Below, one piece after another: positions 55,101-64,000 of a DNA stretch of 64,000 bases. The notes below the pieces were generated by a model. It saw nothing but the letters and a program-made list of their open reading frames with translations. It was not told the origin of the DNA and did no database searches. Position numbers and translations under genes: made by a program. Source of the stretch: a bacterium. GTDB taxonomy: Bacteria > Zhuqueibacterota > Zhuqueibacteria > Residuimicrobiales > Oceaniaggregativiventaceae. The stretch spans positions 1 to 64,000 of the forward strand of contig JAKQNP010000025.1 in the NCBI GenBank assembly GCA_029565675.1. The letters run 5' to 3'. The number at the start of each line of letters is the position of its first letter. The stretch's first letter is position 1.

Positions 55101-56396
55101 TCAAAGCTCCCCGAACAAAAAACCGCTGATCGTTGCCATGATGACCACAAGCATCACGAAGACAACCGTTTTTTTCATGCCCATAACGCTGCGGATGACC
55201 AGCATATTCGGCAGCGACAAGGCCGGACCGGCCAGCAGCAATGCCAGCGCTGGACCTTTGCCCATGCCGTTCGCCATCAATCCCTGCAGGATGGGGATTT
55301 CGGTCAGGGTGGCGAAATACATAAAGGCGCCGACGATGGAGGCAAAAAAGTTGGCAAAAAGCGAGTTGCCGCCGACCAGCCGGGAAATCCAGTTTGCAGG
55401 AATGACGCCGTCGCCGCCATTCGGAGAACCGAGCAAAAATCCGGCAACCAGCACCCCGGCCGCCAACAACGGCAGAATCTGTTTGGCAAAATCCCATGTG
55501 GCGTGGAGCCAATCCTGCGGTTCGCCTTTGTGCCTCGACAGGAGCACTGCCGTCAAAGCGACCGCTGTCATGAAGGGCATGATTGGTCGGCCGCGGAAGA
55601 GCAGTGCAATGCCGATCGTCACTCCGCTTGCCAGCACAACCTGAAATTTGTCCAGTTTGAGCACAAACAGCAGAGAAACAACATACAGGAGGCCGAAAAA
55701 CCCGGTGATCCACCACTTGAGCTGCCAGACCAACAACCAAAAGCCCTCGGCATCGGCGGGCCGGCCCCAATTGGCGAACACCAGGATCGCCACCAGGACA
55801 AAGAAATGGTACGCCGTCTGCCACAGCGGCCTGCTCTCTTCCGCTTCCGGCAGCACCAATGCCTGTCTTTTGGCTTTTTCTTCCTTGCGGAAGAAAAACT
55901 GCATCAGCAATCCGACAATCACGCTAAAACTGACCGCACCCACAACCCGGGCAATGCCCAGTTCCGGTCCCAAAATTCTGGCCGTTAAAATGATCGCCAA
56001 TATATTGATCGCCGGGCCGCTGTACAAAAATGCCACCGCCGGCCCCAGGCCAGCCCCACGCTTGTAGATGCTGGCAAACAACGGCAAAATCGTGCAAGAA
56101 CAGACCGCCAGAATGCTGCCCGACACCGACGCCACCGCATAAGCCGCCCACATTTTTGCTTGCGACCCCAAATACTTGATCACCGACGCCTGGCTGATGA
56201 ATACGCTGATCACACCGGCAATGAAAAAAGCCGGGATCAGGCAGAGGATGACGTGTTCCCGCGCATACCATCGGGCCAAAGCCAGCGCTTCGTGGACGGC
56301 GCCGTCGAAACGAGTCGTGCCAACCGGTAAATAATAGACTGCCACAAACAATCCCGTCATCACCAACAATCTTTTCAATTCACTCCGTTCTTTCAT
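55101..56396 (-). CDS. ArsP/YraQ-type permease (DUF318 family)
   Basis: 431 residues from the ATG at 56396 (GAGGG). About ten membrane helices. SVSGSILAVCSCTILPLFAS contains the Cys-x-Cys-Thr motif of this permease family, and FLYSGPAINILAIILTARIL and SLPNMLVIRSVMGMKKT are conserved. ArsP members export trivalent organoarsenicals; other members have unknown cargo. Here it lies inside an inorganic arsenic operon. Confidence 0.87.
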   Translation of the reverse strand: MKERSELKRLLVMTGLFVAVYYLPVGTTRFDGAVHEALALARWYAREHVILCLIPAFFIAGVISVFISQASVIKYLGSQAKMWAAYAVASVSGSILAVCSCTILPLFASIYKRGAGLGPAVAFLYSGPAINILAIILTARILGPELGIARVVGAVSFSVIVGLLMQFFFRKEEKAKRQALVLPEAEESRPLWQTAYHFFVLVAILVFANWGRPADAEGFWLLVWQLKWWITGFFGLLYVVSLLFVLKLDKFQVVLASGVTIGIALLFRGRPIMPFMTAVALTAVLLSRHKGEPQDWLHATWDFAKQILPLLAAGVLVAGFLLGSPNGGDGVIPANWISRLVGGNSLFANFFASIVGAFMYFATLTEIPILQGLMANGMGKGPALALLLAGPALSLPNMLVIRSVMGMKKTVVFVMLVVIMATISGFLFGEL

Positions 56397-56495
56397 CGAG
56401 CATTCCCTCTTTTCGCTTTTCCGATTACATGTCGGTATCGGCAGTCGGAGATCAGTCATTTCGTCTAAAACCGAATTGAAAATGGGTAAATTTTT

Positions 56496-56843
56496 TTACA
56501 GCCGGCACAGCTGGTTGCGGTCCACCCGATGCACGCGGTCCGCGTCAAGGCGATGGATTTCATCGCCAAAGAGAGCCGGATCCTGAACAAGCTGCAGCAG
56601 TGCCTGCACCGCCTTATCCTGATTTTGCCGATGCAAATAATAGTTCACCCACTTGTTTTCCTTGACATCGTAGATAAAGCCCGCATCCCGCAGAATCGCC
56701 AGGTGCTGAGACACAGTCGACACCGCCAGATCGAGAATTTCACGGATCTCACATACGCACAGGGGTCGCACTTGCAGCATTTTCAGGATTCGAACCCGGC
56801 TCGGATCGGCTAACGCTTTGAACAATTTTACCATGTCTGTCAT
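56496..56843 (-). CDS. arsR: ArsR-family metalloregulator
   Basis: 115 residues; the ATG at 56843 is preferred over 56858 or 56918. MTDMVKLFKALADPSRVRIL then VRPLCVCEIREIL: the Cys29-x-Cys31 pair in helix 3 is the As(III)/Sb(III) site of classical ArsR. LAVSTVSQHLAILRDAG is the recognition helix. First gene of the run, so it probably represses all seven genes until arsenite binds. Confidence 0.93.
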   Translation of the reverse strand: MTDMVKLFKALADPSRVRILKMLQVRPLCVCEIREILDLAVSTVSQHLAILRDAGFIYDVKENKWVNYYLHRQNQDKAVQALLQLVQDPALFGDEIHRLDADRVHRVDRNQLCRL

Positions 56844-56991
56844 CGACGACCCCTTCATTTCGGCAAACGCCGAAATATACATCTTGGCAATTTCAAAGTC
56901 AAACCATTTTTTTACCAACTATTTTTTTTCGCACACCCATAACTGCGGCGCCCAAAGAGAGGTCTCGGAGACAGCGGTTGGAAGCCAATGC

Positions 56992-58794
56992 CTATTTCTG
57001 CTGTTCTAGCCAGATGGAGGTAAACAGCACCAGCCAGGTAAAACGATAGGCGTCGTAGCTCAGCTGTTGGCCCTGTAAAATTTTCGCATACAGCCTGTCC
57101 AGCACTCTCTTGCGCATAAAACCCAGCAAGGGATCTTGATCGGCCAACGCCACATGCAGCAGATAATCCTGCATCGCCGGCTGGGCAGCCATGCGCATGA
57201 ACGGCGGATCAAAGCCTTTCTTGGGACGAAAGACGATTTCTTTCGGAACAGAGCGGAGAAGCAGCTTCTTCAACAGCGACTTGTCCACGCCGTCTGACGC
57301 GCGCACCGATATGGGCAATGAAAAGCCCAGCTCGACTATTTCTCGCATTAGATAAGGCACATGGAGGTGAAGATTGTAAAGTCGATAGAGATCGCAGGAT
57401 TTGGCCCCAACCGTTCCAACCGCAAAGTGGATCAGATTTAACAAACAGTATTGATCGACCGTATCGAGTCCATCAGCGAGATCGAGTATATTGGCTTGAA
57501 TGGTCTGGTACAACTCGATGCGATTTTGTTTGGGAATTTTGTAGGCAATACCGTCCAGAGAATTGATGGCCATAACTTGTGCAAAAATCCTCGGCATTTG
57601 CCTGAGTTTGCGGATGATATTGGTCAACGTGCCCAATCTGCACTCGTTTTCCCACAGCTCCAGCCATTGGTAAACATCCGAACCCAGTGCCTGAAGCCAG
57701 ACAGGCAGCGATTGCGCCAGGGCCCATTTTTGATCAATCAATTTGTCGCTGAAAAGCTGATCGGGACCCACCCCCTCGATAACTGAGCCGTCGGTGCCGA
57801 TTTGCGAGAGACTCAGATGGACCATGAGGTTCATCGGAATAGTCGAGGAATCGCCGAAGGGAAACGAGTATTCGCGACCGATGCGAGTCAACATTTCGGC
57901 AAAATCTTGTTCTCGGTAGGCAATCTGCGTGCAGGGCATGTTCAACAGCGAGGCGACCGCGAGTGCCGCTTTGCCTTCGGCATCATCCGGCCCGAAGCAG
58001 AAATTGATCAATTGCACATCGCGGCGTTCCAGCGCGGCCAACCGGGCGGCCAGCAGGGTCGAATCGACCCCGCCGCTGAAAAATAAAAAAGAAGATTTGG
58101 GCAGCTTGAGCAACCGTTGATCCAGCAGTTCCTGCAGTTTGTCCACTGCCTCCGGTTCGCCGATATTGCGCAGGGCTTGCCGGCTTTCCGATTGCGCCGG
58201 CAAAAAGAAGGGCACAAAAGACCAGTCGCCCTTTTCGACGCGGCAGATGCAGCGATGACCGTTGGGAATGCGGTCAACACCCCGATAGAGTGCTAAATTT
58301 GGCGGAATGGCGCGGAATTGCAAAAGCGCATAGATAGCGGTCGGATTCAATTCGGCTGATTTCCAGCGTCGCATCAGACGCAGATCGTTTGCCAACATGA
58401 CACCGTGGCCATCAGAGGCGATATAGAACTGCTCTCCTGCAGCCGGCGGCACAACCACTTCGAGGGTGTTTGTTTTAAACTGATAGCTCACTATCGGATT
58501 GTCTGGAAAAGAAAAGGGAGCCAGATGTTTGGCAAGCTCGATTTCTGCTGCAAGGGCTTCCGGTTCAGTCAGAGCGGTGCTGGTCGAACAGCTCCAGCCA
58601 GCGGGCGACTGCATGATCGGTTTAACCGGCAGCTGTGTTTGACGGACAAGCCAGGCAACTCCACAATAGTGTGTATCGTCACTGCAACAGGACTCCATAT
58701 GGACGGTCAAATCCAGCCAGCGGGCATGATCGGCGAGACTCTTCTGCCATTCGGTTGCCTTTTCCCGTCGTCCACAATAGCAGCTGAAGAACAT
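56992..58794 (-). CDS. Asparagine synthase-like protein lacking the N-terminal glutaminase Cys
   Basis: 600 residues. The C-terminal synthetase domain is complete: LFFSGGVDSTLLAARL (240-246 PPi loop), GPDQLFSDKLIDQKW and RPKKGFDPPFMRM. The N terminus begins MFFSCYCGRR instead of MCG, so Cys2, the glutaminase nucleophile, is missing, although NDLRLMRRW and the rest of the Ntn fold remain. Such enzymes can use ammonia or become beta-lactam-synthetase-like ligases. It follows the flippase gene by 36 bp, which suggests amidation of a glycan or peptide. Confidence 0.85.
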   Translation of the reverse strand: MFFSCYCGRREKATEWQKSLADHARWLDLTVHMESCCSDDTHYCGVAWLVRQTQLPVKPIMQSPAGWSCSTSTALTEPEALAAEIELAKHLAPFSFPDNPIVSYQFKTNTLEVVVPPAAGEQFYIASDGHGVMLANDLRLMRRWKSAELNPTAIYALLQFRAIPPNLALYRGVDRIPNGHRCICRVEKGDWSFVPFFLPAQSESRQALRNIGEPEAVDKLQELLDQRLLKLPKSSFLFFSGGVDSTLLAARLAALERRDVQLINFCFGPDDAEGKAALAVASLLNMPCTQIAYREQDFAEMLTRIGREYSFPFGDSSTIPMNLMVHLSLSQIGTDGSVIEGVGPDQLFSDKLIDQKWALAQSLPVWLQALGSDVYQWLELWENECRLGTLTNIIRKLRQMPRIFAQVMAINSLDGIAYKIPKQNRIELYQTIQANILDLADGLDTVDQYCLLNLIHFAVGTVGAKSCDLYRLYNLHLHVPYLMREIVELGFSLPISVRASDGVDKSLLKKLLLRSVPKEIVFRPKKGFDPPFMRMAAQPAMQDYLLHVALADQDPLLGFMRKRVLDRLYAKILQGQQLSYDAYRFTWLVLFTSIWLEQQK

Positions 58795-58830
58795 CTTTTG
58801 ATGCTCCCTTTGTATCGAGTTTGATCCAAC

Positions 58831-60294
58831 TCAATCAATTCCGTTGTTGAATTTCCCGGAGCGAATAAAAGCGATCAATTCCTGCAGCATGGGGCCGGCT
58901 GCGCGCTTTAACGCCAGGAGATAAACCGCACCGCTGAGAATGATGCCGACCGCTAAATTCAACCGCTTATCGAGATCCAGGAGAGGCAAGATAAAGGATT
59001 TCAGGATCAGCACCGCCGCCACCATGACAGCGCCGGCGAGTGCAGCGGGAGCGATGGAACGGTAGAATCGGCGATCCGACAATTTGAATATCCGATCTGC
59101 AAGACTTTGAATCAGGGGAAATGTTAAAAGCAGAAGCAGCGAGATCCCGGCAGCCGCGCCGTTCAGGCCTCTTTGGGCGCCAAAATAAACCACTGCGGCG
59201 AGCGGCAGCGCATAGGCAAGATTCCATTTCAACTCAACATCCGGACGACCCAAAGCCATCAGCACCGGCCAGCGGATAACGCCGATCGATTTGGCCAGTC
59301 CCATCGGGATCAACAGGATCAAGGGCAAGGCCATATTCATCCATTTGGCGCCCATGAAAAGGTCGATGAATTCATGGGCGAAAAGCGCCAGGCCCAGGAG
59401 CAGCGGGAATATAATGATCGACAACAGCGATGAGGCTGTGAGATAGCCTTTGTGCATCTTTTTGGTGTCACCCTGAATCGCCGAAAAGGCCGGGAAAGCC
59501 ACCTTTGAAACGATGGCGGAAAGCCGAGCGACCGGAGTCTTGACCAGATTGAGGGCGAGATGATAGTAACCCAGCGCCTCGCTCCCCAGCATCCTGCCGA
59601 TGATGAGAATATCGAGATTTGCCACCCCGTAGGAAGCGATATCGTTGCCCAACACCTTGGCACTAAAAGCAAAGAGTTCCTTGAAATCACGCCAGGAAAA
59701 GATCCAGCGCGGTCGCCAGCGGCAGAAAATCCAAACCAGCAGAACGTTGACCGCATCTCTCGTCAGAGTACCAAAGACCAGACTCCAGACGCCAAACCGC
59801 AAAACCGCCAAAACAATAGAGACCAGACCGCTTGCCAGAATCGAAGCGATCTCCATAATCGCCAGCTTTTTGAATTCCATGTTTTTAGTCAGGAGCGATT
59901 TCTGAACGATGCCAAAAGAACCGATAACAAAACCGATGGCCTGCACAGCGATGACCGGCTGTACCAGAGGATTGCGGAAAAAAGCACTCAGCGGATAGGA
60001 TGCAAACAGAGAGATCGCGAAGAGCAACAAGGAAAACAAGATCCCACCCCAAAAAACCGAGGATAAATGGCTTTCAAAAATCTGGCTCTTTTGGATAATG
60101 GCTGTGCCGAGGCCTCGATCGTTGACCATGGAAATCGCCACCGTCACGATAGCCGCCATCCCGACCACGCCAAAATCCGCCGGCGTTAACAGTCGCGCCA
60201 AAACAACCATCAAGATGACCAGCATCACCTGCATGCTCGCCTTGGCCAGGCCGGTCCACAAAACACCCTGCATTGCTTTCTTTTTAAGCGACAT
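58831..60294 (-). CDS. Wzx-like polysaccharide flippase (MOP superfamily)
   Basis: 487 residues with about twelve helices. GVLWTGLAKASMQVMLVILM, LARLLTPADFGVVGMAAIV and GYYHLALNLVKTPVARLSAI are typical of the WzxC-type lipid-linked oligosaccharide flippases. It flips repeat units outward for polymerisation. A second export route besides the ABC pair near 21 kb. Confidence 0.93.
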   Translation of the reverse strand: MSLKKKAMQGVLWTGLAKASMQVMLVILMVVLARLLTPADFGVVGMAAIVTVAISMVNDRGLGTAIIQKSQIFESHLSSVFWGGILFSLLLFAISLFASYPLSAFFRNPLVQPVIAVQAIGFVIGSFGIVQKSLLTKNMEFKKLAIMEIASILASGLVSIVLAVLRFGVWSLVFGTLTRDAVNVLLVWIFCRWRPRWIFSWRDFKELFAFSAKVLGNDIASYGVANLDILIIGRMLGSEALGYYHLALNLVKTPVARLSAIVSKVAFPAFSAIQGDTKKMHKGYLTASSLLSIIIFPLLLGLALFAHEFIDLFMGAKWMNMALPLILLIPMGLAKSIGVIRWPVLMALGRPDVELKWNLAYALPLAAVVYFGAQRGLNGAAAGISLLLLLTFPLIQSLADRIFKLSDRRFYRSIAPAALAGAVMVAAVLILKSFILPLLDLDKRLNLAVGIILSGAVYLLALKRAAGPMLQELIAFIRSGKFNNGID

Positions 60295-60426
60295 CGGGAA
60301 CTCGAAGATTAGGAGAATCCGGACAGTTGTGCATCACTTGGCGCCCTGTTCCGCGCAATTGCAAAAATAAACGGCTGAAGATAATCATTTTTTTCTTGAT
60401 TTGCTAATCAGATAATGATAAATTGA

Positions 60427-61080
60427 ATTGTCTCTGTTCTGGGAAACCCGACACTCACCTTTGCAGGAATTGTCACCGGCGACCACTCTCTGCCGGTCAA
60501 ACTCTATGATTTTGCCGCCACGATCGTCGAAGATAAAATTCGGTTGCAGTGGACGACCGCCAGTGAGATCAACAATGCTTTCTTTGTGGTTGAACGTGCC
60601 GATCAGGACCCGCGTCACTTTTCCGCCATCGCTCAGATTCCCGGTCAGGGGAACAGCACATCGAACACCCGATATGAGTTCATCGATGACCGGATCATTC
60701 CGGGTATGTCTTATTGCTATCGCTTGACCGATACCAATTTCGACGGCAACCAATTTCAACATGAGTCGATTCAAATCCAGTATGTCACCGATTATCTCCC
60801 GACAGAGGTTCATCTTTTGCAAAACTTTCCCAATCCCTTCAATCTATCGACCTTTATTTCTTACGAATTGCCGACCGAGTCCGCGGTTGAAATCTCAGTT
60901 TTTGATCTTGGCGGCAAATTGATCAAAACTCTGGTCGATGGCGTTGAATCGCCGGGACTCAAGACAGTACGGTGGGATGGCCGGGACGATACCGGGCAGA
61001 TCGTTTCATCCGGAACCTATTACTTTAGAATGAACGCAAACGGAACCGCTAAATACGGCAGGGCATTGCTGCTGAAATAG
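60427..61080 (+). pseudogene. 3' part of a surface protein: Fn3-like plus type A sorting domain
   Basis: Open from just after a stop at 60424 to 61080. LPVKLYDFAATIVEDKIRLQ, then WTTASEINNAFFVVERA, is the common penultimate domain of such proteins. LLQNFPNPFNLSTFISYEL and SSGTYYFRMNANG form the sorting domain. No start codon or signal peptide exists, so the N-terminal part has been lost or lies elsewhere. Confidence 0.75.
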
Positions 61081-61128
61081 AACGCCGGCGTGCAAAAGGC
61101 GCCATAGTCAGTTTCACAAAAATAGCCG

Positions 61129-61161
61129 TGCGATGCTTGCCTGCAAGCATCGCATTTTTTT
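61129..61161 (+). terminator. Rho-independent terminator
   Basis: Perfect 11-bp stem TGCGATGCTTG/CAAGCATCGCA, four-base loop, seven T. It follows the truncated surface-protein frame, so that frame still has its original 3' end. Confidence 0.93.
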
Positions 61162-61638
61162 AATTTCCCGCATTTATCCGACAATTGACAGGCGTTCCCG
61201 TTGTTGATCCATTGTCTGCGAACGCATCCGGAGGATTGGCAATCCACAATTTTGCATCTCATCTATCCGTGATCAAGGTCAATTTTTTCCCAAAAACATG
61301 AGATCCGATGCCCTTGCAGCAATTTTTCGATTGCCATTCTCACCGGTATTTTGTATGGTTATTTTGTATGGTAAGGTGACTGCTGCAACAGCAGACGCCC
61401 CGGCTTTCAGTGCAACAATTGCATTGCATCATGTGCCCCTCGATCGATGACCGCCATTGAACCGCGGTCGCCAATCCCAGCAGCAAAGCCAGCTCCACCT
61501 ACCCGCAGATCCATCATGATGGTGTCTGGTGAAAAACAACGACTGAGAATCGAGCCTCCACTCAAACGCGCATTTGTTCTAGCTGCAAATCACCGGCCGT
61601 TTCCCCATTGACTGCAAGCCTTTAACAAGGAACGAATC
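61162..61638. other. Intergenic, nothing recognised
   Basis: No gene or repeat. It should contain the promoter of the following surface-protein gene. Confidence 0.5.
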
Positions 61639-63210
61639 ATGTCGCCTTTCCAGCGCTCTCAGCATATCGTCAGCCGCTTTGGTGTTCTTTTGTTGTTCCT
61701 TTTGCTTTTTCGCAATTGTTCGTTCCGTTCGCCCCAGGAGCCCACTTTTATCGTCGACTGGTTCCTGCCGTTGGTCGAGCACACCTGGACGATGTCCGAG
61801 TTGACCGACGATGTGAAGGAACTCGAAGTGGATGCCAAATCCGATCGCATGCTCCTCACCTATCGCAACGATCTGAGTCTGGCGTTCGATGAGCAACTCT
61901 TGCGGATCAATCTGGAAGCCGGCAATGGCAGTTCACGCAGCTATCCGAGCAACGTCGAGACCATCGACTCTCTGCTCGTCAGCACCATCGGATTTGTGCT
62001 GCAAGAACCTTCTGTCATCGATCGCGGGACGGTCGAATTCTTTTTTACCAACTCCAGCCATTCGCAGAAAATCACCACCCGCCTGGTGCTGCTCGATCTG
62101 TTGGAACCTGACGGCGTCACCCACCCCGTTCTGAACATCGCGGTTCCTCCTGCTGCGGCCGGCCAATCCACCAACTCTGTTCGCGCCTCGATCGACCTGA
62201 AAAATTATCACCTGGATCCTGCCGAGCATGGCGGGCACAATTTCTTTCGCTTCGCCGTCATGCCGCAAGGACCGGTAGCAGACTTTACCGGCGGCGTTGG
62301 GCTGTCGACCTCCCGGCGTTCTTTTATTCTGCGCGAGATCACCGGCAAGTTTGACCGGTTGCGGGCATCTTTCAGCGACGTCAAAATCCAGGATCCGATC
62401 CCGGAAGAACTCCAGGATATCCGTTTTCAAAGCGTTGAATTGATGATCCCGCTTTATGCCACGGTTTGTGTTCCGCTGAATCTCTTTCTCTTTATCAATG
62501 CGGAAAATCCGCGCAACGATCCGGCCTCACCGGTCTCGATCAGCAAATCCTATAACCCCATTCCCTGTCGTCCTGATCTGATCGATACTCTGAAAATCTA
62601 TAATGCCGCCGCTCTTTTCAACAGCAACCCGGAACGATTGTCGATCAGCGGCATGGTGGAGATCGGCGACCCCAACTCACAGATAACCATCGGCATCCAC
62701 GATTCGCTGTTTGCGCAGGCGATCTTCCGCGCGCCCTTGACGATTCAACTGCCGATCGATACGACGCTCACCGAGCCGGACACCCTCGATATCGATTCGG
62801 ACACACAAGAGCTGATTCGCGACCATATCGAAAAACTGACGATCGATGCACAAATCGAAAACCATACCCCCCTGGCCGTCACGGTGACCCTGCTCTTTTC
62901 GCGCACTCGCAGCGACAAATCGATCTACGACCATCCTGCCGATCTGGTGGTCGGCCCGATTCAATTGCCGCAACCGCAGCTGAGTGGCCAGCCGGCAACG
63001 GTCAGCAAATCCGCCACCGCCGCCTGGCAGCAAAACCTGAGCAAGGCACAAATGCAATGGTTCGCCGACAATGACCGGATCTATTTGGGCACAAAAATCA
63101 TCTATTTGGGAACAGCATCCCGCATGGTGCAGGTTCGGCCATCCGACTATGTCAGGGTCGATGCCTCGTTGAAAGCCAGTGTGTCCAGCAATCTGCCGGA
63201 GAACAAGTGA
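61639..63210 (+). CDS. Large exported surface protein of unknown function
   Basis: 523 residues, AAGGAACG before the ATG. The N terminus has a hydrophobic signal (FGVLLLFLLLFRNCSF), with Cys27 a weak lipidation candidate. The rest is beta-rich with repeated DSLLVSTIGF and DTLDIDSDTQEL-like strands and no catalytic motif. Its stop overlaps the start of the next, PorV-like gene (TGATG), so the two are coupled and may form an outer-membrane pair. Confidence 0.72.
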   Translation: MSPFQRSQHIVSRFGVLLLFLLLFRNCSFRSPQEPTFIVDWFLPLVEHTWTMSELTDDVKELEVDAKSDRMLLTYRNDLSLAFDEQLLRINLEAGNGSSRSYPSNVETIDSLLVSTIGFVLQEPSVIDRGTVEFFFTNSSHSQKITTRLVLLDLLEPDGVTHPVLNIAVPPAAAGQSTNSVRASIDLKNYHLDPAEHGGHNFFRFAVMPQGPVADFTGGVGLSTSRRSFILREITGKFDRLRASFSDVKIQDPIPEELQDIRFQSVELMIPLYATVCVPLNLFLFINAENPRNDPASPVSISKSYNPIPCRPDLIDTLKIYNAAALFNSNPERLSISGMVEIGDPNSQITIGIHDSLFAQAIFRAPLTIQLPIDTTLTEPDTLDIDSDTQELIRDHIEKLTIDAQIENHTPLAVTVTLLFSRTRSDKSIYDHPADLVVGPIQLPQPQLSGQPATVSKSATAAWQQNLSKAQMQWFADNDRIYLGTKIIYLGTASRMVQVRPSDYVRVDASLKASVSSNLPENK

Positions 63211-64000
63211 TGAAAACAGATAAAAAACGCAGGTATCGTCCTCTGGCGGTCGTGGTTTGGGGCGCCTGTTTCGCATCGGGATGGTTTTTTCCGACAACGA
63301 CGCATGCCCAAATCAGCGCGCGTTCTCTGGGCATGGGCGGAGGCGCCACCGCTCTGGCCCGCGGTGTTGACGCCGCTCTCTACAATCCAGCCAACCTGGG
63401 GCTGCGGAACAACCCGCGTTTTTCCATGACCTTTTTCTCCCTGGGCGCCGGGTTGCACAACAATAGTTTTACCAAAACCGATTATGACCGCTATCTGGTC
63501 GACGACCCGGTGTGGGATCAGAACGACATCGAAGCGATCTTGCACCGCATCCCGGAAGACGGTTTGCATGTGCACGGCCGCGCCACGAGCCGGGTGCTGT
63601 CGTTTTCCATCGGACGGTTTGCCTTGAGTATGGGCTCTGAAGCAGGATCATGGGCACAGGCAGACAAAGATCTTTTTTCGCTCGCCCTGCAGGGCAATCA
63701 GGTGGGCAGGACCTATCTCCTGCAACAAACCAATGGAGAGGCTTCTGCCATCGGTTTGATCGGGCTTTCATACGGCCATCCTCTGCGCGTGACCTTTGCC
63801 GACGCTTTTGCGGTCGGCGCCACCCTGCAGATGGTCTACGGCATTCGTCAAGCCCGCATCGTCGATGCGCAGGCGAGCTTTCTGACCCAACCGCATGGAT
63901 TCGCCGTCAACGGCGAGTATGAAGCGGCTCTGGACGTCGGCAAACCCGGCGTGAATCTGGATGCCGGCGTCGCAGCGCAATTCGGCAACCACTGGACGAT
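63210..64000 (+). CDS. PorV/DUF5723-like outer-membrane beta-barrel, 3' end beyond the window
   Basis: At least 263 residues. Signal peptide (LAVVVWGACFASGWF to TTTHAQ), then ISARSLGMGGGATALARGVD and AALYNPANLGLRNNPRFS, the N-terminal signature of FadL/PorV-like barrels of FCB bacteria (SLGMGGA...NPA). Coupled to the preceding surface-protein gene. PorV homologues shuttle sorting-domain cargo, which fits the many sorting-domain proteins here. Confidence 0.82.
   Translation, partial: MKTDKKRRYRPLAVVVWGACFASGWFFPTTTHAQISARSLGMGGGATALARGVDAALYNPANLGLRNNPRFSMTFFSLGAGLHNNSFTKTDYDRYLVDDPVWDQNDIEAILHRIPEDGLHVHGRATSRVLSFSIGRFALSMGSEAGSWAQADKDLFSLALQGNQVGRTYLLQQTNGEASAIGLIGLSYGHPLRVTFADAFAVGATLQMVYGIRQARIVDAQASFLTQPHGFAVNGEYEAALDVGKPGVNLDAGVAAQFGNHWT

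Noticed and set aside
1-64000. CRISPR arrays, rRNA or tRNA genes
   Set aside because: No regularly spaced direct repeats of 24-40 bp and no recognisable tRNA or rRNA sequence; a tool run would be needed to exclude a single tRNA.

Overview
The window looks like a chromosomal contig from an uncultured member of the FCB-type bacteria, such as candidate phylum KSB1, Calditrichota or a relative. The main reason is that several secreted proteins end in the type A sorting domain (NYPNPFNPSTT-type motif followed by a FlgD-like Ig fold) used by type IX secretion-like systems. There is also a PorV-like outer-membrane barrel and a mosaic of glycan genes. No rRNA, tRNA or ribosomal protein is visible, so the phylum assignment is inference.

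Left part (1-15.3 kb): a truncated PA14 (GH3-type) fragment, a secreted GH42-like glycosidase, a repeat-rich noncoding block, and a leftward one-carbon operon (pterin methyltransferase, MetV, MetF, corrinoid protein, UroD-type methyltransferase). This set could move a methyl group from an unknown donor through a corrinoid to tetrahydrofolate and then oxidise it. A second secreted glycosidase-like protein (DUF4832-like), a 14-repeat propeller protein with a sorting domain, an M29-like aminopeptidase and a TPR protein follow.

Middle part (15.4-42.4 kb): a long surface-polysaccharide region. It contains GT-C membrane glycosyltransferases, an HprK-like kinase facing a nucleotidyltransferase, a Wzm/Wzt ABC exporter, a tight run of translationally coupled glycosyltransferases with a CE4-like deacetylase, a UGM/amine-oxidase-like flavoprotein, a defective ISL3 element, an ATP-grasp-like protein, a small flavoprotein/hydrolase/GT51 set, and an AT-rich pair (GT2 plus SAF-type dehydrogenase). 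It is full of decayed copies: a second, broken copy of the 12.8-14.4 kb locus lies at 36.3-36.9 kb, and several dispersed repeats recur between 5 kb and 43 kb.

Accessory island (42.7-45 kb): a phd/relE-type toxin-antitoxin pair, a higBA pair lying exactly between two 81-bp attC-like sites (an integron-cassette arrangement), and the fused stubs of a deleted type I restriction locus (hsdR start and hsdS end).

Right part (45-64 kb): a GT39-like enzyme, small housekeeping-type genes (GNAT, VOC, DUF1801), secreted sorting-domain proteins and fragments of such proteins. A leftward arsenic operon follows (ArsR, ArsP-type permease, ArsC, Acr3, then two thioredoxin-like proteins and a CcdA-like membrane protein). 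A flippase plus an unusual asparagine-synthase homologue come next, and finally a surface protein coupled to a PorV/DUF5723-like barrel that runs off the window. All calls come from reading motifs by eye; no database search was possible.
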